Source of the DNA: JBEBSD01 sp040394475
GTDB lineage: Bacteria > Bacteroidota > Bacteroidia > Cytophagales > Spirosomataceae
Direction of reading: 5' to 3'
NCBI GenBank assembly: GCA_040394475.1
Contig: JBEBSD010000034.1
Coordinates: forward strand, 1 to 62,370
Length of the DNA stretch: 62,370 bases
Below the pieces are notes generated by a model. The model searched no databases. It had not been told where the DNA came from and saw only the letters and a program-made list of their open reading frames with translations. Both the position numbers and the translations under genes were made by a program. Numbering within the stretch: position 1 is the first letter of the stretch; the number at the start of each line of letters is the position of its first letter. Shown one piece after another: positions 44,439-53,902 of the stretch.

Positions 44439-45365
44439 ATGTATCTGCTCGAAACTCAGAATATTGTAAAGGACTATGCCGGCCACCGGGCTTTGGACGA
44501 TGTCAGCCTGTCCATCTCCAAAGGATCGGTTTTTGGCCTGCTCGGACCTAACGGGGCGGGCAAGACGTCCCTGATCCGGATCATCAATCAGATTACTGCT
44601 CCGGATCAGGGGAAGGTTTTATTTAACGGGGAAGCGCTTCAGGAGAAGCATATCCGTCAAATCGGCTACCTTCCGGAAGAGCGGGGGCTTTACAAAAAAA
44701 TGAAAGTGGGCGACCAGCTGCTGTACCTGGCGCAGCTGAAAGGGTTATCGGAACGGCAGGCGATGGACAAGCTTCGGGTCTGGTTTACGAAATTTGATAT
44801 CAAGCCCTGGTGGGAAAAGACCATTGCCGATCTTTCCAAAGGCATGCAGCAGAAAATCCAGTTTGTATCTACCGTCCTGCACGAGCCGGAGCTGGTGATC
44901 CTGGATGAGCCGTTTTCAGGGTTTGATCCGATCAACGCGAACCTGATCCGGGACGAAATCCTGGAACTGAGACAAAAGGGATGTACGATTATATTCTCCA
45001 CGCACCGCATGGATTCTGTCGAGGAGCTGTGCGATCATATTGCCCTTATTGACAGGTCGCGGAAGGTGCTGGACGGGCCCAAGCGTGAAATTAAAGAGAG
45101 GTTTAAAACGCATACGTTTTTCGTGGAATACCGGGGGGATATCAGCCCGCTGAACGAATTGTACCGGATCGGAACGATACGGAACCTGCCGGACCGGGTA
45201 GACCGGGCGGAAATTTTTCTGCCCGCAACCGTAACGTCCAATCAGCTGCTTCAGCAGCTGATCAATCAGGTGGAGGTACATGCATTCGGTGAAAATCTGC
45301 CCACCATGCACGATATTTTTGTACGGGTGGTCAGCCAGTCCGACCCGGTTCCTGAAGTGTATTGA
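44439..45365 (+). CDS. ABC transporter ATP-binding protein (NatA/YhaQ type)
   Basis: The protein has 308 residues from the ATG at 44439 (MYLLETQNIVKDYAG); the longer frame from 44343 begins in non-coding sequence. Walker A is GLLGPNGAGKTSLIRI, the signature is DLSKGMQQK, Walker B is LVILDEPFSGFD, and the H-loop is FSTHRMDS. The C-terminal ~80 residues match the DUF4162 tail of exporter-type ABC ATPases. These normally pair with an ABC-2 permease gene directly downstream; here a FAS1 lipoprotein follows instead and no permease is present in the window. Confidence 0.92.
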   Translation: MYLLETQNIVKDYAGHRALDDVSLSISKGSVFGLLGPNGAGKTSLIRIINQITAPDQGKVLFNGEALQEKHIRQIGYLPEERGLYKKMKVGDQLLYLAQLKGLSERQAMDKLRVWFTKFDIKPWWEKTIADLSKGMQQKIQFVSTVLHEPELVILDEPFSGFDPINANLIRDEILELRQKGCTIIFSTHRMDSVEELCDHIALIDRSRKVLDGPKREIKERFKTHTFFVEYRGDISPLNELYRIGTIRNLPDRVDRAEIFLPATVTSNQLLQQLINQVEVHAFGENLPTMHDIFVRVVSQSDPVPEVY

Positions 45366-45467
45366 TTTTTCGCGGGAGATTTCGGGACCTGTATTTTACA
45401 GAAACAAATTAAAAGGCTACTTTTACAAAATATCGAATAGCCATATAGTTATTTATTATTGAAAAGA

Positions 45468-46400
45468 ATGAGGAGATACCCCTTATGTTTTATCCTGGGA
45501 ATAGTGCTGTCGGCAGGAGCCTTCTGGGCATGTCAGGAGGAAGAGACCTTCAAACCCAGAACGATCTCCGATGTGATCATTGAAGATTCCCGTTTTTCGG
45601 TTTTCAGGGCGGTATTGAAGCAAAGTGGGATGTCGGATGCGCTCCGGACCAACGTATTAACTGTATTTGCACCGAATGACGAGGCGTTTAAGAAAATGAG
45701 TATTTCCGACCCGGGACAGGTTTCGGGGATGAGCACAGACTCTCTCATGGGCATTGTGCAGTACCTGGTCCTGGAAGGAGCACAGCGGGCGGAGGATTTT
45801 CCGGAAGGCGTCAAGCAAAAAATCCAGGCGCTGGACGGGAGCAATCTGTTTATTACCAAAAATGCGGATGGTTTCAAGGTAAATATGGCCACCGTGAAGG
45901 CCACTGATATTGCGGCTACCAATGGGATTATTCACGAGATTGACCACGTTCCTTCCAGTTCGAAACTTAACCTCGTGCAATGGCTGAGTACGAATCCTTC
46001 GTTTACATTCCTTTCAGCGGCTGCCACCAAAGCGGCATCGTATAATCCGGCTCTGACGGCCCAGCTGATGGCGGACTCGGCTTCTTTTACGTTGTTTGCC
46101 CCTACCAACCAGGCATTTGCCGACGCGGGCTTTCCGACGCTGCAAAGTATCCAGGAGGCAAATGCAGAGATCCTCGCGGCGATCCTGGCCAACCATATCT
46201 TCAATGGCGCCTATTTCTCAACCGAGCTGAAAACAGGTCAGATCGGCTCGATCATGGGAGCGCCGGTACTAATTAACGTCGGAGGAGTCATTACGGTGGC
46301 AGGAAATGGAAATTCGGGTACTTTACCAACCATTTCGCGCTCTGATATCCTGACTAAAAACGGGGTTATCCATATCCTTGACGGGGTTTTGATCCCGTAA
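45468..46400 (+). CDS. Lipoprotein with two fasciclin (FAS1) domains
   Basis: The protein has 310 residues from the ATG at 45468; a TTG at 45459 would add three. A lipobox ends at Cys22 (GIVLSAGAFWACQEE). FAS1 domain 1 covers ~35-165 (LTVFAPNDEAFKKM, ATNGIIHEIDHV). Domain 2 covers ~170-310 (FTLFAPTNQAFADAGFP, TKNGVIHILDGVLIP). FAS1 domains mediate adhesion and extracellular matrix contacts. It is probably surface-exposed. It lies 102 bp after the orphan ABC ATPase. Confidence 0.93.
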   Translation: MRRYPLCFILGIVLSAGAFWACQEEETFKPRTISDVIIEDSRFSVFRAVLKQSGMSDALRTNVLTVFAPNDEAFKKMSISDPGQVSGMSTDSLMGIVQYLVLEGAQRAEDFPEGVKQKIQALDGSNLFITKNADGFKVNMATVKATDIAATNGIIHEIDHVPSSSKLNLVQWLSTNPSFTFLSAAATKAASYNPALTAQLMADSASFTLFAPTNQAFADAGFPTLQSIQEANAEILAAILANHIFNGAYFSTELKTGQIGSIMGAPVLINVGGVITVAGNGNSGTLPTISRSDILTKNGVIHILDGVLIP

Positions 46401-46489
46401 ACGGATGTAGCATCCCGCCGGATTTCATCCTTTCTCCTTTCATTCCAGGCTTTTTTTCGGTAAATTAGGCTGATTCAATTGCATTAGTC

Positions 46490-47374
46490 ATGTTAGTACC
46501 TATAAGAAAGAGTTGGATACTGCGTATCGGCGTACTGATCCTTTGTCTGCTGCTGGCAGGCGGCTGGTGGCTCGCCCATCGTGTGGAATTCCGCAACAGT
46601 GATGAAGAACTGCAGGCGGTTTTCGCAGATTTGAAAGTGGCTCCGAGAGTGCACCGGTATACCCTGGAAGACCGTACGATACGGTTTGCGGAATTTGGAT
46701 CAGACAGCCTGCCGGTGATCATCATGGTGCACGGCGCACCAAGCTCACTGAGTTTTTTCCGCCGGTTTTATAAAGATACCACCCTGCTGAAGAAAATGAT
46801 GTTCGTAGGGGTCGATCGGCCTGGCTATGGCTATTCCGATTTTGGAATAGCGGTTACTTCCATCCGGAAACAAGCCCGGTTGCTGCAGCCTATGATCGAC
46901 CGTTATACTACCGGTAATCGCAAGGTGATCCTGGCGGCTTCCTCGTACGGAGGGCCGGTGGTCGCCAAACTGGCGATGAACAATCCGGAGAAGATTGCCG
47001 GTATCCTGTTTATATCGTCTTCTTTTGCCCCCGGGGAAGAATATACCATCCCGGTTGTGAGCTACCTGCTGGATTCCAAGTGGTCGCGCTGGTTTTTTCC
47101 TCCTATCCTGCGGGTCGCGAACGACGAAAAGCTGAGCCATAAAAAAGCCCTTCAGGAAATTCAGGACGGCTGGGAAAATATCCGTTCGAAAGTGATTCTG
47201 CTGCACGGCAAATCCGATGGATTGATTTATTATTCGAATGCGGAATATGCCCGGGAACGCCTGATCAATGCGGCTTCCCTGAAACTGGTGCCATTGGAAG
47301 GGCTGGGGCACAGTATCCTGTACGATCGCCCGGACCTTGTGGAAAAATACCTGCTGGAGCTCACGGGGCATTGA
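46490..47374 (+). CDS. Alpha/beta hydrolase, membrane-anchored
   Basis: This 294-residue protein has one N-terminal membrane segment or uncleaved signal (WILRIGVLILCLLLAGGWWL). The oxyanion region is IIMVHGAPSSLSFF, the nucleophile elbow is AASSYGG (a variant of GxSxG with Ala first), the acid region is LHGKSDGLI, and the catalytic His is GLGHSIL. All parts of a hydrolase triad seem present. The substrate is unknown. Its 3' end overlaps the convergent kinase gene by 14 bp. Confidence 0.88.
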   Translation: MLVPIRKSWILRIGVLILCLLLAGGWWLAHRVEFRNSDEELQAVFADLKVAPRVHRYTLEDRTIRFAEFGSDSLPVIIMVHGAPSSLSFFRRFYKDTTLLKKMMFVGVDRPGYGYSDFGIAVTSIRKQARLLQPMIDRYTTGNRKVILAASSYGGPVVAKLAMNNPEKIAGILFISSSFAPGEEYTIPVVSYLLDSKWSRWFFPPILRVANDEKLSHKKALQEIQDGWENIRSKVILLHGKSDGLIYYSNAEYARERLINAASLKLVPLEGLGHSILYDRPDLVEKYLLELTGH

Positions 47375-48215
47375 GATGATAGGCAACCAGGCGGGGCAGG
47401 GGACGTTGGGTGATGCTACCCGGCTGTAACCGGTTTGCTTCCAGTACGTCTGTCAGCAACCCGCGGAAGTGCCAGGCCACCGATCCGGTAAAGCCTACCG
47501 GGTACTGGCGCGCGTCCGGGAATTTCAGCACATATTTGGTGAGGAACAGGTCAAAAGAACTGCGGAGCAGCTCCTGCAGGTACGGATGCGACTGATGCTC
47601 TCCGATAAACCGCGTGAAAGTGGCAAAATAACGGTTGGGAAAAGGCTGTTTATAGGCTTTGTCGAGTACGTGCAGACGATCCGTTCCGGGGAATTGACGG
47701 GAAAACAGCGCCTGCAGATCGGCCGGGAGATCATTGTGCAAATAGTTGACAACCAGTTGTTTTCCCAGATGCCCGCCGCTGCCTTCGTCTCCCATCCAAA
47801 AACCCAGTGAACCGATATTCCCGGTAATGGTGCGCCCGTCGTACAGGCAATTGTTGGAACCCGTACCGAGAATACAGGCAATTCCGGGCTGATGCTGACA
47901 AATACTGCGCGCGGCACCAAGCAAGTCGCTGGCAACGGTAACGGCGGCGCTGCTGTAGGCCTTTTCAAGGCATTCCCTTACAGGCTTTGCGGCCTGGTCA
48001 TCGGTACAGCCGGCGCCGTAGAAGTAAATGTTCGCAGGAGTATCAGGAATTCTCGGGAAAACTTCCCGATGGAGAATGGATGCAATCAGTTCGGAGGTTT
48101 GAAAGAACGGATTCAGTCCCTGTGACTCAAATGCCGCCAGGACTGCGCCGCGGGACGAAATAAGAATCCAGTCTGTTTTGGAAGAACCGCTGTCGGCGAT
48201 CAGGATGGGATGCAT
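47361..48215 (-). CDS. BadF/BadG-type ATPase, N-acetylglucosamine kinase-like
   Basis: This 284-residue ASKHA-fold kinase has phosphate-1 ILIADSGSSKTDWIL, central GIACILGTGSNNCLYDG and the adenosine-side motif FWMGDEGSGGHLGKQLV. This form is typical of Bacteroidota GlcNAc kinase-like proteins (COG2971) that phosphorylate amino sugars in the cytosol. That would fit recycling of GlcNAc, for example from glycosylasparaginase or cell-wall turnover, which is inference. It is followed on the same operon side by the cytochrome b5-like gene 19 bp upstream. Confidence 0.9.
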   Translation of the reverse strand: MHPILIADSGSSKTDWILISSRGAVLAAFESQGLNPFFQTSELIASILHREVFPRIPDTPANIYFYGAGCTDDQAAKPVRECLEKAYSSAAVTVASDLLGAARSICQHQPGIACILGTGSNNCLYDGRTITGNIGSLGFWMGDEGSGGHLGKQLVVNYLHNDLPADLQALFSRQFPGTDRLHVLDKAYKQPFPNRYFATFTRFIGEHQSHPYLQELLRSSFDLFLTKYVLKFPDARQYPVGFTGSVAWHFRGLLTDVLEANRLQPGSITQRPLPRLVAYHLNAP

Positions 48216-48234
48216 AAGGGATGGTCAGGTTGTT

Positions 48235-48468
48235 TCAAAGAATGAGTTTTCCTACTATGGGGAATCGTTCGAATACACGTTCCGTATGAGGGGCGTCCGC
48301 GAGTTCCGGGGTGAGGTCTTGTCCGGCCCAGTGTTCATAGTGTTTTCCATCCCGCCACAGGCGCGAACTTCCGACGTCGTAGATGACTCCCTTGAAAGCG
48401 CACCAGATCTCTTCCCGGTCGTTGCCGTTCCGGAGGGCGAGCTGTCGTATGGTATATTCTGGAAGCAT
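48235..48468 (-). CDS. Cytochrome b5-like heme/steroid-binding protein
   Basis: This 77-residue protein is a minimal cytochrome b5-like domain: YTIRQLALRNG, IWCAFKGVIYDVGSSRLW, KHYEHWAGQDLTPELADAPH and FPIVGKLI. The small soluble form (COG4892) usually binds heme or a hydrophobic ligand. The classical HPGG loop is replaced, as in this subfamily. It is 19 bp upstream of the kinase gene on the same strand. Confidence 0.88.
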   Translation of the reverse strand: MLPEYTIRQLALRNGNDREEIWCAFKGVIYDVGSSRLWRDGKHYEHWAGQDLTPELADAPHTERVFERFPIVGKLIL

Positions 48469-48596
48469 TTGATGGTTGTTGGGTTGATTAAACCTCCCAA
48501 ATTAAGGGGATTTCAAAGAAACTTTGTAAATGGATGTTATTAGTTGTAAATATTTCGTTTTTTTGAGGTTGAATTTAAAGAAATACGATTTTTGAT

Positions 48597-49046
48597 ATGA
48601 AAAATAAGTGGCAGGGTTTCTTTTGGTGCGTGCTGGTTCTGGTTGCGGTAGCCTCCGGATGTAAGAAGAAGGTTGCGCCTGTTTCGGAACGGATTGCAAA
48701 GTCCTGGGCTGCCGAGGCGGTTAAACATGACAATACGGAAGTGTATGTCAAAGGAGGAGCCAACAATACCTTTCCCGGATACACCGGGTTTAGTTTGACC
48801 CTTAACACTGACAAAACGGCCAGGCTTGTAGAATTCGATTCCAAAACCTTTACAGGTACCTGGGAGTTGCAGGGAGACAGCAAGCTGATCCTCCGGAACC
48901 TTGGCCCCGAAGAACCAACCGGTACGGGCGGGACGATCGAGTATACGATTCGTTCGATTGAAGACAAAAAACTGGTGCTGATCAGAACCGGTACCAGTAT
49001 AAAAACGGGGAATACGACGAATGAATACACCCTGACCGTCCCCTGA
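48597..49046 (+). CDS. Small lipoprotein with lipocalin-like fold, unknown function
   Basis: This 149-residue protein has a lipobox ending at Cys22 (VLVAVASGCKKK). The rest is beta-rich, with FSLTLNTDKTARL, GTWELQGDSKLILRN and IEYTIRSIEDKKLVLIRT, the pattern of short lipocalin-like proteins (DUF4923/lipocalin_4 type) common in Bacteroidota. It probably sits at the outer membrane. It is flanked by a large hairpin shared with the convergent lon gene. Confidence 0.8.
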   Translation: MKNKWQGFFWCVLVLVAVASGCKKKVAPVSERIAKSWAAEAVKHDNTEVYVKGGANNTFPGYTGFSLTLNTDKTARLVEFDSKTFTGTWELQGDSKLILRNLGPEEPTGTGGTIEYTIRSIEDKKLVLIRTGTSIKTGNTTNEYTLTVP

Positions 49047-49056
49047 CGGAATGGGG

Positions 49057-49101
49057 GCAACAATTGCAGAGAAGTTCATGCAACTTCTCTGCAATTGTTG
49101 C
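49057..49101. terminator. Perfect 20-bp hairpin between small lipoprotein and lon
   Basis: Arms 49057-49076 and 49082-49101 are perfect reverse complements (GCAACAATTGCAGAGAAGTT and partner) around CATGC. The position between convergent genes indicates a bidirectional terminator, although there is no T-run. Confidence 0.8.
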
Positions 49102-49105
49102 ATCA

Positions 49106-51607
49106 CTATAACGCCACCGCCTCTTTTTCGGATTTGGTTTCCGGGAATACAAAATGAATCGGACGGGTTACTTTCTCAGGCAACAAGGCCAGGTCAAGCA
49201 CTTCGTTCACCGTATCCACATAATGGAATGTCAGGTCTTTGATGTAGCTGGCGGTTACCTCTTCCACATCCTTGCGGTTTTTCCGGCACAGAATAATTTC
49301 CCTGACCCCCGCCCGGCGGGCCGCCAGTATTTTCTCCTTAATTCCTCCAACGGGTAACACTTTCCCACGTAAGGTGATTTCACCGGTCATTGCTACATAA
49401 GGCTTTACTTTCCGCTGTGTGAAGATGGAAGCAATGGAGGTCAGCATGGTAATTCCTGCCGAGGGACCGTCCTTGGGGACTGCTCCCGCCGGCACATGGA
49501 TATGAAGATCGTAATGGCTGAAAATCCGGTAATCGATTTCCAGCTCTTCCGCATGGGCCTTCAGGTAGGACAGGGCCGCTAAAGCCGATTCCTTCATGAC
49601 GTCACCCAATTGTCCGGACAAGGTCAGGACGCCTTTGCCTTTGCTGAGGCTGCTTTCAATGAAAAGGATCTCCCCGCCTACCGACGTCCAGGCGAGGCCT
49701 GTAACCACTCCTGCGTAATCGTTGTCCTGGTATAAATCCTTATCGAACAGTTCGGAGCCCAGTAATTTTTCGATATGCGTATCTTTCAACGATTTTTCGT
49801 AGGCCTCTTCCATTGCCACAGACTTTGCCACCTTACGAACAATAGCTCCTATCTTCTGTTCCAGGCCGCGGACTCCGGATTCACGGGTATACCCCTCGAT
49901 GATCCGGAGGAGCCCGCTGTCGCTGATTTTGATGTCTGCGGGCTTCAGTCCGTGTTCTTTCCGTTGCTTGGGAAGGAGGTATTTTTTGGCGATCTGTAAC
50001 TTCTCCTCGACGGTATAGCCTGTGATTTCGATGATTTCCATCCGGTCACGAAGCGCGTAATTGATCGTATCGAGCGAGTTGGCGGTGGCGATAAACAGTA
50101 CTTTTGACAGGTCGTACTCTACTTCCAGGTAGTTGTCGGTAAAGGACGAATTCTGTTCCGGATCCAGGACTTCCAGCAAGGCAGAAGAAGGATCTCCCCT
50201 GAAATCGGAAGTCACCTTATCAATTTCGTCCAGGATAAATACCGGGTTGGAAGAGCCGGCTTTTTTGATATTCGAGATGATTTTCCCGGGCATTGCCCCG
50301 ATATATGTTTTCCGGTGTCCCCTTATTTCAGCCTCGTCATGGAGGCCTCCGAGGGCTACACGGATGTATTGCCGGTTCAGCGCTTTTGCAATCGATTTAC
50401 CCAGGGAAGTTTTCCCCACGCCCGGAGGCCCGTAAAGGCACAGGATGGGGGCCTTCATGTTGTTTTTCAGCTTCAATACTGCCAGGTATTCGATGATCCG
50501 TTCCTTTACTTTTTCGAGGCCGAAATGATCGGCATCCAGGATTTTTTGAGCGCGGACCAGGTCGAAATTGTCCTTGGACCATTCATTCCAGGGCAAATCG
50601 ACCATCATTTCCAGGTAATTGAGGGTTACCGGATACTCCGGAGCCATCGGATTAATGCGCTGGAGTTTGGTCAGTTCTTTGTCAAAATGCGTTTTGACCC
50701 GTTCAGGCCAGTGCTTCTTGCTTCCTTTGACGCGGAGCTCATCCATTTCCCTTTCGGGGCTGTCGATCCCCAATTCGTCATGCAGTACCTTGATCTGCTG
50801 ACGGAGGAAATAATCCCGCTGCTGGGCATCGATGTCCAGGCTGGCCTTACTCTGGATTTCCCGTTTCAGCTCAAGCATTTCTACTTCCCGCAACAACAAT
50901 TGCAGGAGAAGGTTGGCCTGTTTGGAAGCATTTTCTTCCTCCAGCAGCCGCTGCTTGTCTACTACGTCTACATTGAGATTGGACGAGAGGAAATGGATCA
51001 GGAATACCGGGCTTTCGATGTTGTCCAGCGCGATACGGGCTTCCTGCGGTATTTCCGGGTTGAGGCGGAAAATGCGATGCGCACTGTCCCGGAGGGATTG
51101 CAGCAGCGCCTTGGATTCCTTCCGGTTGCCGGCAGCATAATGATCGTCAATCCCCGTGACCTTGGCCGTAATATGGGGGTCCTCGCGGACAATCTCCTGG
51201 ATCCGGAACCGTTGCCGGCCCTGTACGATAATGGTGACGTTGCCATCCGGAAGTGTAATCATCTTAAGGATGTGGGCAACAGTGCCGACCTGGTAGAGAT
51301 CTTCCGGGCTCGGATCTTCCTTTTGGGGCTTGGCTTGCGTCACCGCACCCAGGATCCGCTGGTTAAAATCCGAATTACGGTATATTTTTTTAACAAGCCG
51401 GATGGCTTTCTGACGGACCACTGTGACGGGGATCACCATTCCCGGAAATAAAACCGTCTGGCGGATGGGTAATATAGATAGTTCAGCCGGCAAGTCGATG
51501 GGTTGATCGGTTCCCTCCGGTCCGCCGATGGGAATGATTTCAAGACTGTCTAAATCACCTTCGGAAGCCAGAATGCGGCTGTATAACTCAGAATTTTCAA
51601 ATTTCAT
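49106..51607 (-). CDS. lon: ATP-dependent endopeptidase La
   Basis: This 833-residue cytosolic protease has an N-terminal substrate domain (ELSILPIRQTVLFPGMVIPV). The AAA+ module has Walker A GPPGVGKTSLGKS and Walker B VFILDEIDKV. The C-terminal protease domain has catalytic Ser716 (PKDGPSAGITM) and Lys759 (GGIKEKILAA). It degrades misfolded and regulatory proteins. The length is typical for LonA. It is on the same strand as the DUF6702 and rseP genes upstream, with a 107-bp gap that may hold its own promoter. Confidence 0.97.
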   Translation of the reverse strand: MKFENSELYSRILASEGDLDSLEIIPIGGPEGTDQPIDLPAELSILPIRQTVLFPGMVIPVTVVRQKAIRLVKKIYRNSDFNQRILGAVTQAKPQKEDPSPEDLYQVGTVAHILKMITLPDGNVTIIVQGRQRFRIQEIVREDPHITAKVTGIDDHYAAGNRKESKALLQSLRDSAHRIFRLNPEIPQEARIALDNIESPVFLIHFLSSNLNVDVVDKQRLLEEENASKQANLLLQLLLREVEMLELKREIQSKASLDIDAQQRDYFLRQQIKVLHDELGIDSPEREMDELRVKGSKKHWPERVKTHFDKELTKLQRINPMAPEYPVTLNYLEMMVDLPWNEWSKDNFDLVRAQKILDADHFGLEKVKERIIEYLAVLKLKNNMKAPILCLYGPPGVGKTSLGKSIAKALNRQYIRVALGGLHDEAEIRGHRKTYIGAMPGKIISNIKKAGSSNPVFILDEIDKVTSDFRGDPSSALLEVLDPEQNSSFTDNYLEVEYDLSKVLFIATANSLDTINYALRDRMEIIEITGYTVEEKLQIAKKYLLPKQRKEHGLKPADIKISDSGLLRIIEGYTRESGVRGLEQKIGAIVRKVAKSVAMEEAYEKSLKDTHIEKLLGSELFDKDLYQDNDYAGVVTGLAWTSVGGEILFIESSLSKGKGVLTLSGQLGDVMKESALAALSYLKAHAEELEIDYRIFSHYDLHIHVPAGAVPKDGPSAGITMLTSIASIFTQRKVKPYVAMTGEITLRGKVLPVGGIKEKILAARRAGVREIILCRKNRKDVEEVTASYIKDLTFHYVDTVNEVLDLALLPEKVTRPIHFVFPETKSEKEAVAL

Positions 51608-51714
51608 AGGCGCTCTGCCAAAAAGACAGGATTGGTCTCCTGTTATTAGATATGTTGGAATATATTATAGAGTAAATACCTGTGCCAGCCCGTGCATATG
51701 CCAACCTGTCGGTA

Positions 51715-52206
51715 TTAAAGGGTTTGTTTCCTTTTGTTTTTTCGGAAAAGATAAGTTTTTTTTTGATCGCCTGCTATGATCGTGACCATATTTACCTGGG
51801 TATCAAAGATTTCCATCAACACATCGTGGGTAAGCGTGACCCCCGTAAAAACAGGTGTGCTCTGCGTGATTTCGCAGTAGATCCAGGTGGCATCCGCTTC
51901 CTGTTCCTTTCCGACATAGTGCAATGTTTGCGGGGGACCGTTTTCCCACCGGAAATGGGTGGCCAGGTACTGTGCCACATACCGGTCGTTGCCGTCGCCC
52001 TCCCGGATCACCAGCTGTTTTCCGTTTTTTTCCGACAGCGCCCGTTCCAGGTCGTCCGTAAATACCTTCAGACTCATTTCCCAGCTGCGCTGTTCTGCGT
52101 TGTATTCGATACGGGTGAGGCTGACATAATACTCATGAAAGGTGCTGCCCGTCAGGAACAGCCCGCACACAACAGAAATTCCCAGTGCTTTCAGGAGACT
52201 CTTCAT
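51715..52206 (-). CDS. DUF6702 family exported protein
   Basis: This 163-residue protein has a signal peptide (LLKALGISVVCGLFLTGSTF). A beta-rich body follows (HEYYVSLTRIEYNAEQRSWE, MSLKVFTDDLERAL, CEITQSTPVFTGVTLTHDVL), matching the Bacteroidota DUF6702 pattern. No enzymatic motif is visible. It is 18 bp downstream of rseP, so the two are likely co-transcribed. Its role is unknown; periplasmic location is predicted. Confidence 0.85.
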   Translation of the reverse strand: MKSLLKALGISVVCGLFLTGSTFHEYYVSLTRIEYNAEQRSWEMSLKVFTDDLERALSEKNGKQLVIREGDGNDRYVAQYLATHFRWENGPPQTLHYVGKEQEADATWIYCEITQSTPVFTGVTLTHDVLMEIFDTQVNMVTIIAGDQKKTYLFRKNKRKQTL

Positions 52207-52224
52207 TCGCTCGCTTCATGCAGG

Positions 52225-53544
52225 TTAGAAAATAGCCTTCCAGACGTCGTTAAATATCGCAAATGCCATGAGCCCCAGCAACATGACCATGCCGACGGTT
52301 TGCGCCTTTTCCAGGAACTTGTCCGACGGCTTGCGGCCGGAGACCATCTCATAGAGTAAAATCACCGAATGTCCGCCGTCCAGGGCAGGAATCGGCAGCG
52401 CGTTCATGAACGCGAGGATCATGGATAGCAGCCCCGTCAGGAACCAGAAACGGCCCCAGTCCCATACGCCGCCAAACATCCGCGCAATCCCGATCGGACC
52501 GCTGAGGGACTTGGAGGCAGAAACTTCGCCCCTGAAAATCTTCCGGAACGCTTTGAACTGGTCAAAGACGACATTAAAGGCCGTTTTAGTTCCCACACCA
52601 ATCGCCTGTGGCAGTGTGTATTCGATTCGGGTATACTGCAGTAAAAATCGTGCCGTAAACCCGAGGGTTCCTTCAGCGGTTACGCTGGTCTGCAGGGGAA
52701 TGGTATCATTGTTCCGCATGACGGAAAGCTCCACCGATTTGCCTTTGGAAGCATCCAGTTTTTGCTGGAATGTCTGGAAATAGGGGGTCGGTTCCCCGTC
52801 TACCGCCAGGATTTTATCGCCTACCAGGAGTCCGGCCTTTTCGGCAGGCTGTCCCGGAGACAACGCGTCAACGATAAAAGGGACGCCCGGCTGGATGAAG
52901 CTGGTCCGGGTTCCGGGTTCTGAAAGTCGTTCTATAAAATTGTTGGGAACATGGATGTCCAGCTCTTCTCCGTCGCGCAGTACGGTATAATAGCTGTCGC
53001 TTCCCAGGAAAATTTCGGAAGAGGTATAGGTTTCCTCAAAGCTGTGGTATTCCTTTCCGTTAATCTTAATGATCTTGTCACCGGTTTTAAAACCGATTTC
53101 TTCAGCCAGCGGACTGGCGACAATGCCGTATTTATTGACTTCCTCCCGGCTGATGTATTCTTTACCATTATTGTAGGAGATCGCGATAAAGATGATGATA
53201 CCGACGGCAATGTTGACGATAATCCCGCCCAGCATAACGACAAGGCGCTGCCAGGCCGGTTTGGAACGGAATTCCCAGGGTTCGGGGGCTTTTTTCATCT
53301 GCTCCGTGTCCATGGATTCATCGATCATGCCCGAGATTTTCACAAACCCGCCCAATGGGATTGCCCCGACGCCGTATTCCGTCTCTCCTCTTTTGATACT
53401 CCATATTTTCGGAGGGAATCCGATAAAGTATTTTTCCACCCGCATCCCAAACATTTTGGCAGCCAGTAAATGTCCCAGTTCATGTAATCCAACCAAAATA
53501 GACAACCCCAGGATGAGTTGTCCGGCCATAATCAAAATTTCCAT
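52225..53544 (-). CDS. rseP: RIP metalloprotease, site-2 protease
   Basis: This 439-residue inner-membrane zinc protease has HELGH (His21, Glu22, His25) in the first membrane helix and ALPIPALDGGHSV with the LDG metal-ligand motif near the C-terminus. The PDZ region covers ~205-290 (FIVDALSPGQPAEKAGLLVG). It cleaves membrane-embedded anti-sigma factors and signal-peptide remnants; FecR-type anti-sigmas such as the one at 34303 are known targets in other bacteria. The start at 53544 gives the usual short N-terminus. Confidence 0.96.
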   Translation of the reverse strand: MEILIMAGQLILGLSILVGLHELGHLLAAKMFGMRVEKYFIGFPPKIWSIKRGETEYGVGAIPLGGFVKISGMIDESMDTEQMKKAPEPWEFRSKPAWQRLVVMLGGIIVNIAVGIIIFIAISYNNGKEYISREEVNKYGIVASPLAEEIGFKTGDKIIKINGKEYHSFEETYTSSEIFLGSDSYYTVLRDGEELDIHVPNNFIERLSEPGTRTSFIQPGVPFIVDALSPGQPAEKAGLLVGDKILAVDGEPTPYFQTFQQKLDASKGKSVELSVMRNNDTIPLQTSVTAEGTLGFTARFLLQYTRIEYTLPQAIGVGTKTAFNVVFDQFKAFRKIFRGEVSASKSLSGPIGIARMFGGVWDWGRFWFLTGLLSMILAFMNALPIPALDGGHSVILLYEMVSGRKPSDKFLEKAQTVGMVMLLGLMAFAIFNDVWKAIF

Positions 53545-53656
53545 CGAATGCTTTTAAGTCTCTTTTTCATTTTACCAGTACTTCCGGATCCACCGGAAGC
53601 CTCCGTTTGGACGGCCTGGGAACCTCCCGAAAACCGAATAACGCAAATTTGCCGGA

Positions 53657-53664
53657 CAAAGTTA
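53657..53664 (-). promoter_or_regulatory. Candidate -7 box for rseP
   Basis: TAACTTTG on the minus strand matches TAnnTTTG and is 112 bp upstream of the rseP start. A TTG lies 14 bp further upstream, short for a -33 box. No gene is seen in the 358-bp gap 53545-53902, which otherwise holds only this and the terminator at 53840-53865. Confidence 0.4.
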
Positions 53665-53839
53665 CGGAAAGTCATTAACAATTGGGGAAAATGTGCAGAC
53701 TGCTTGCGGCCGGCCGCGCCGGGGGACTGTTTCCAACAACGGATCAAAACGATGGACTGTCAAAAAAGGCTGCAGCCGGTAGTCCCTACTTGCCGGTCCG
53801 GCTGTTGCCGAAGCGAATCGTACTTGCCTGTAAGCCTAC

Positions 53840-53865
53840 AAAAAAACCGGGAGCATTGCCCCCGG
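53840..53865 (-). terminator. Intrinsic terminator after the IPT/TIG lipoprotein gene
   Basis: On the minus strand, CCGGG/CCCGG arms with inner GC pairs (53865-53847) are followed by seven T (53846-53840). It ends the TonB receptor-lipoprotein operon before rseP. Confidence 0.8.
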
Positions 53866-53902
53866 CCTTTTAAACGCTGACACCAATTATCAGTATTCCA
53901 AA

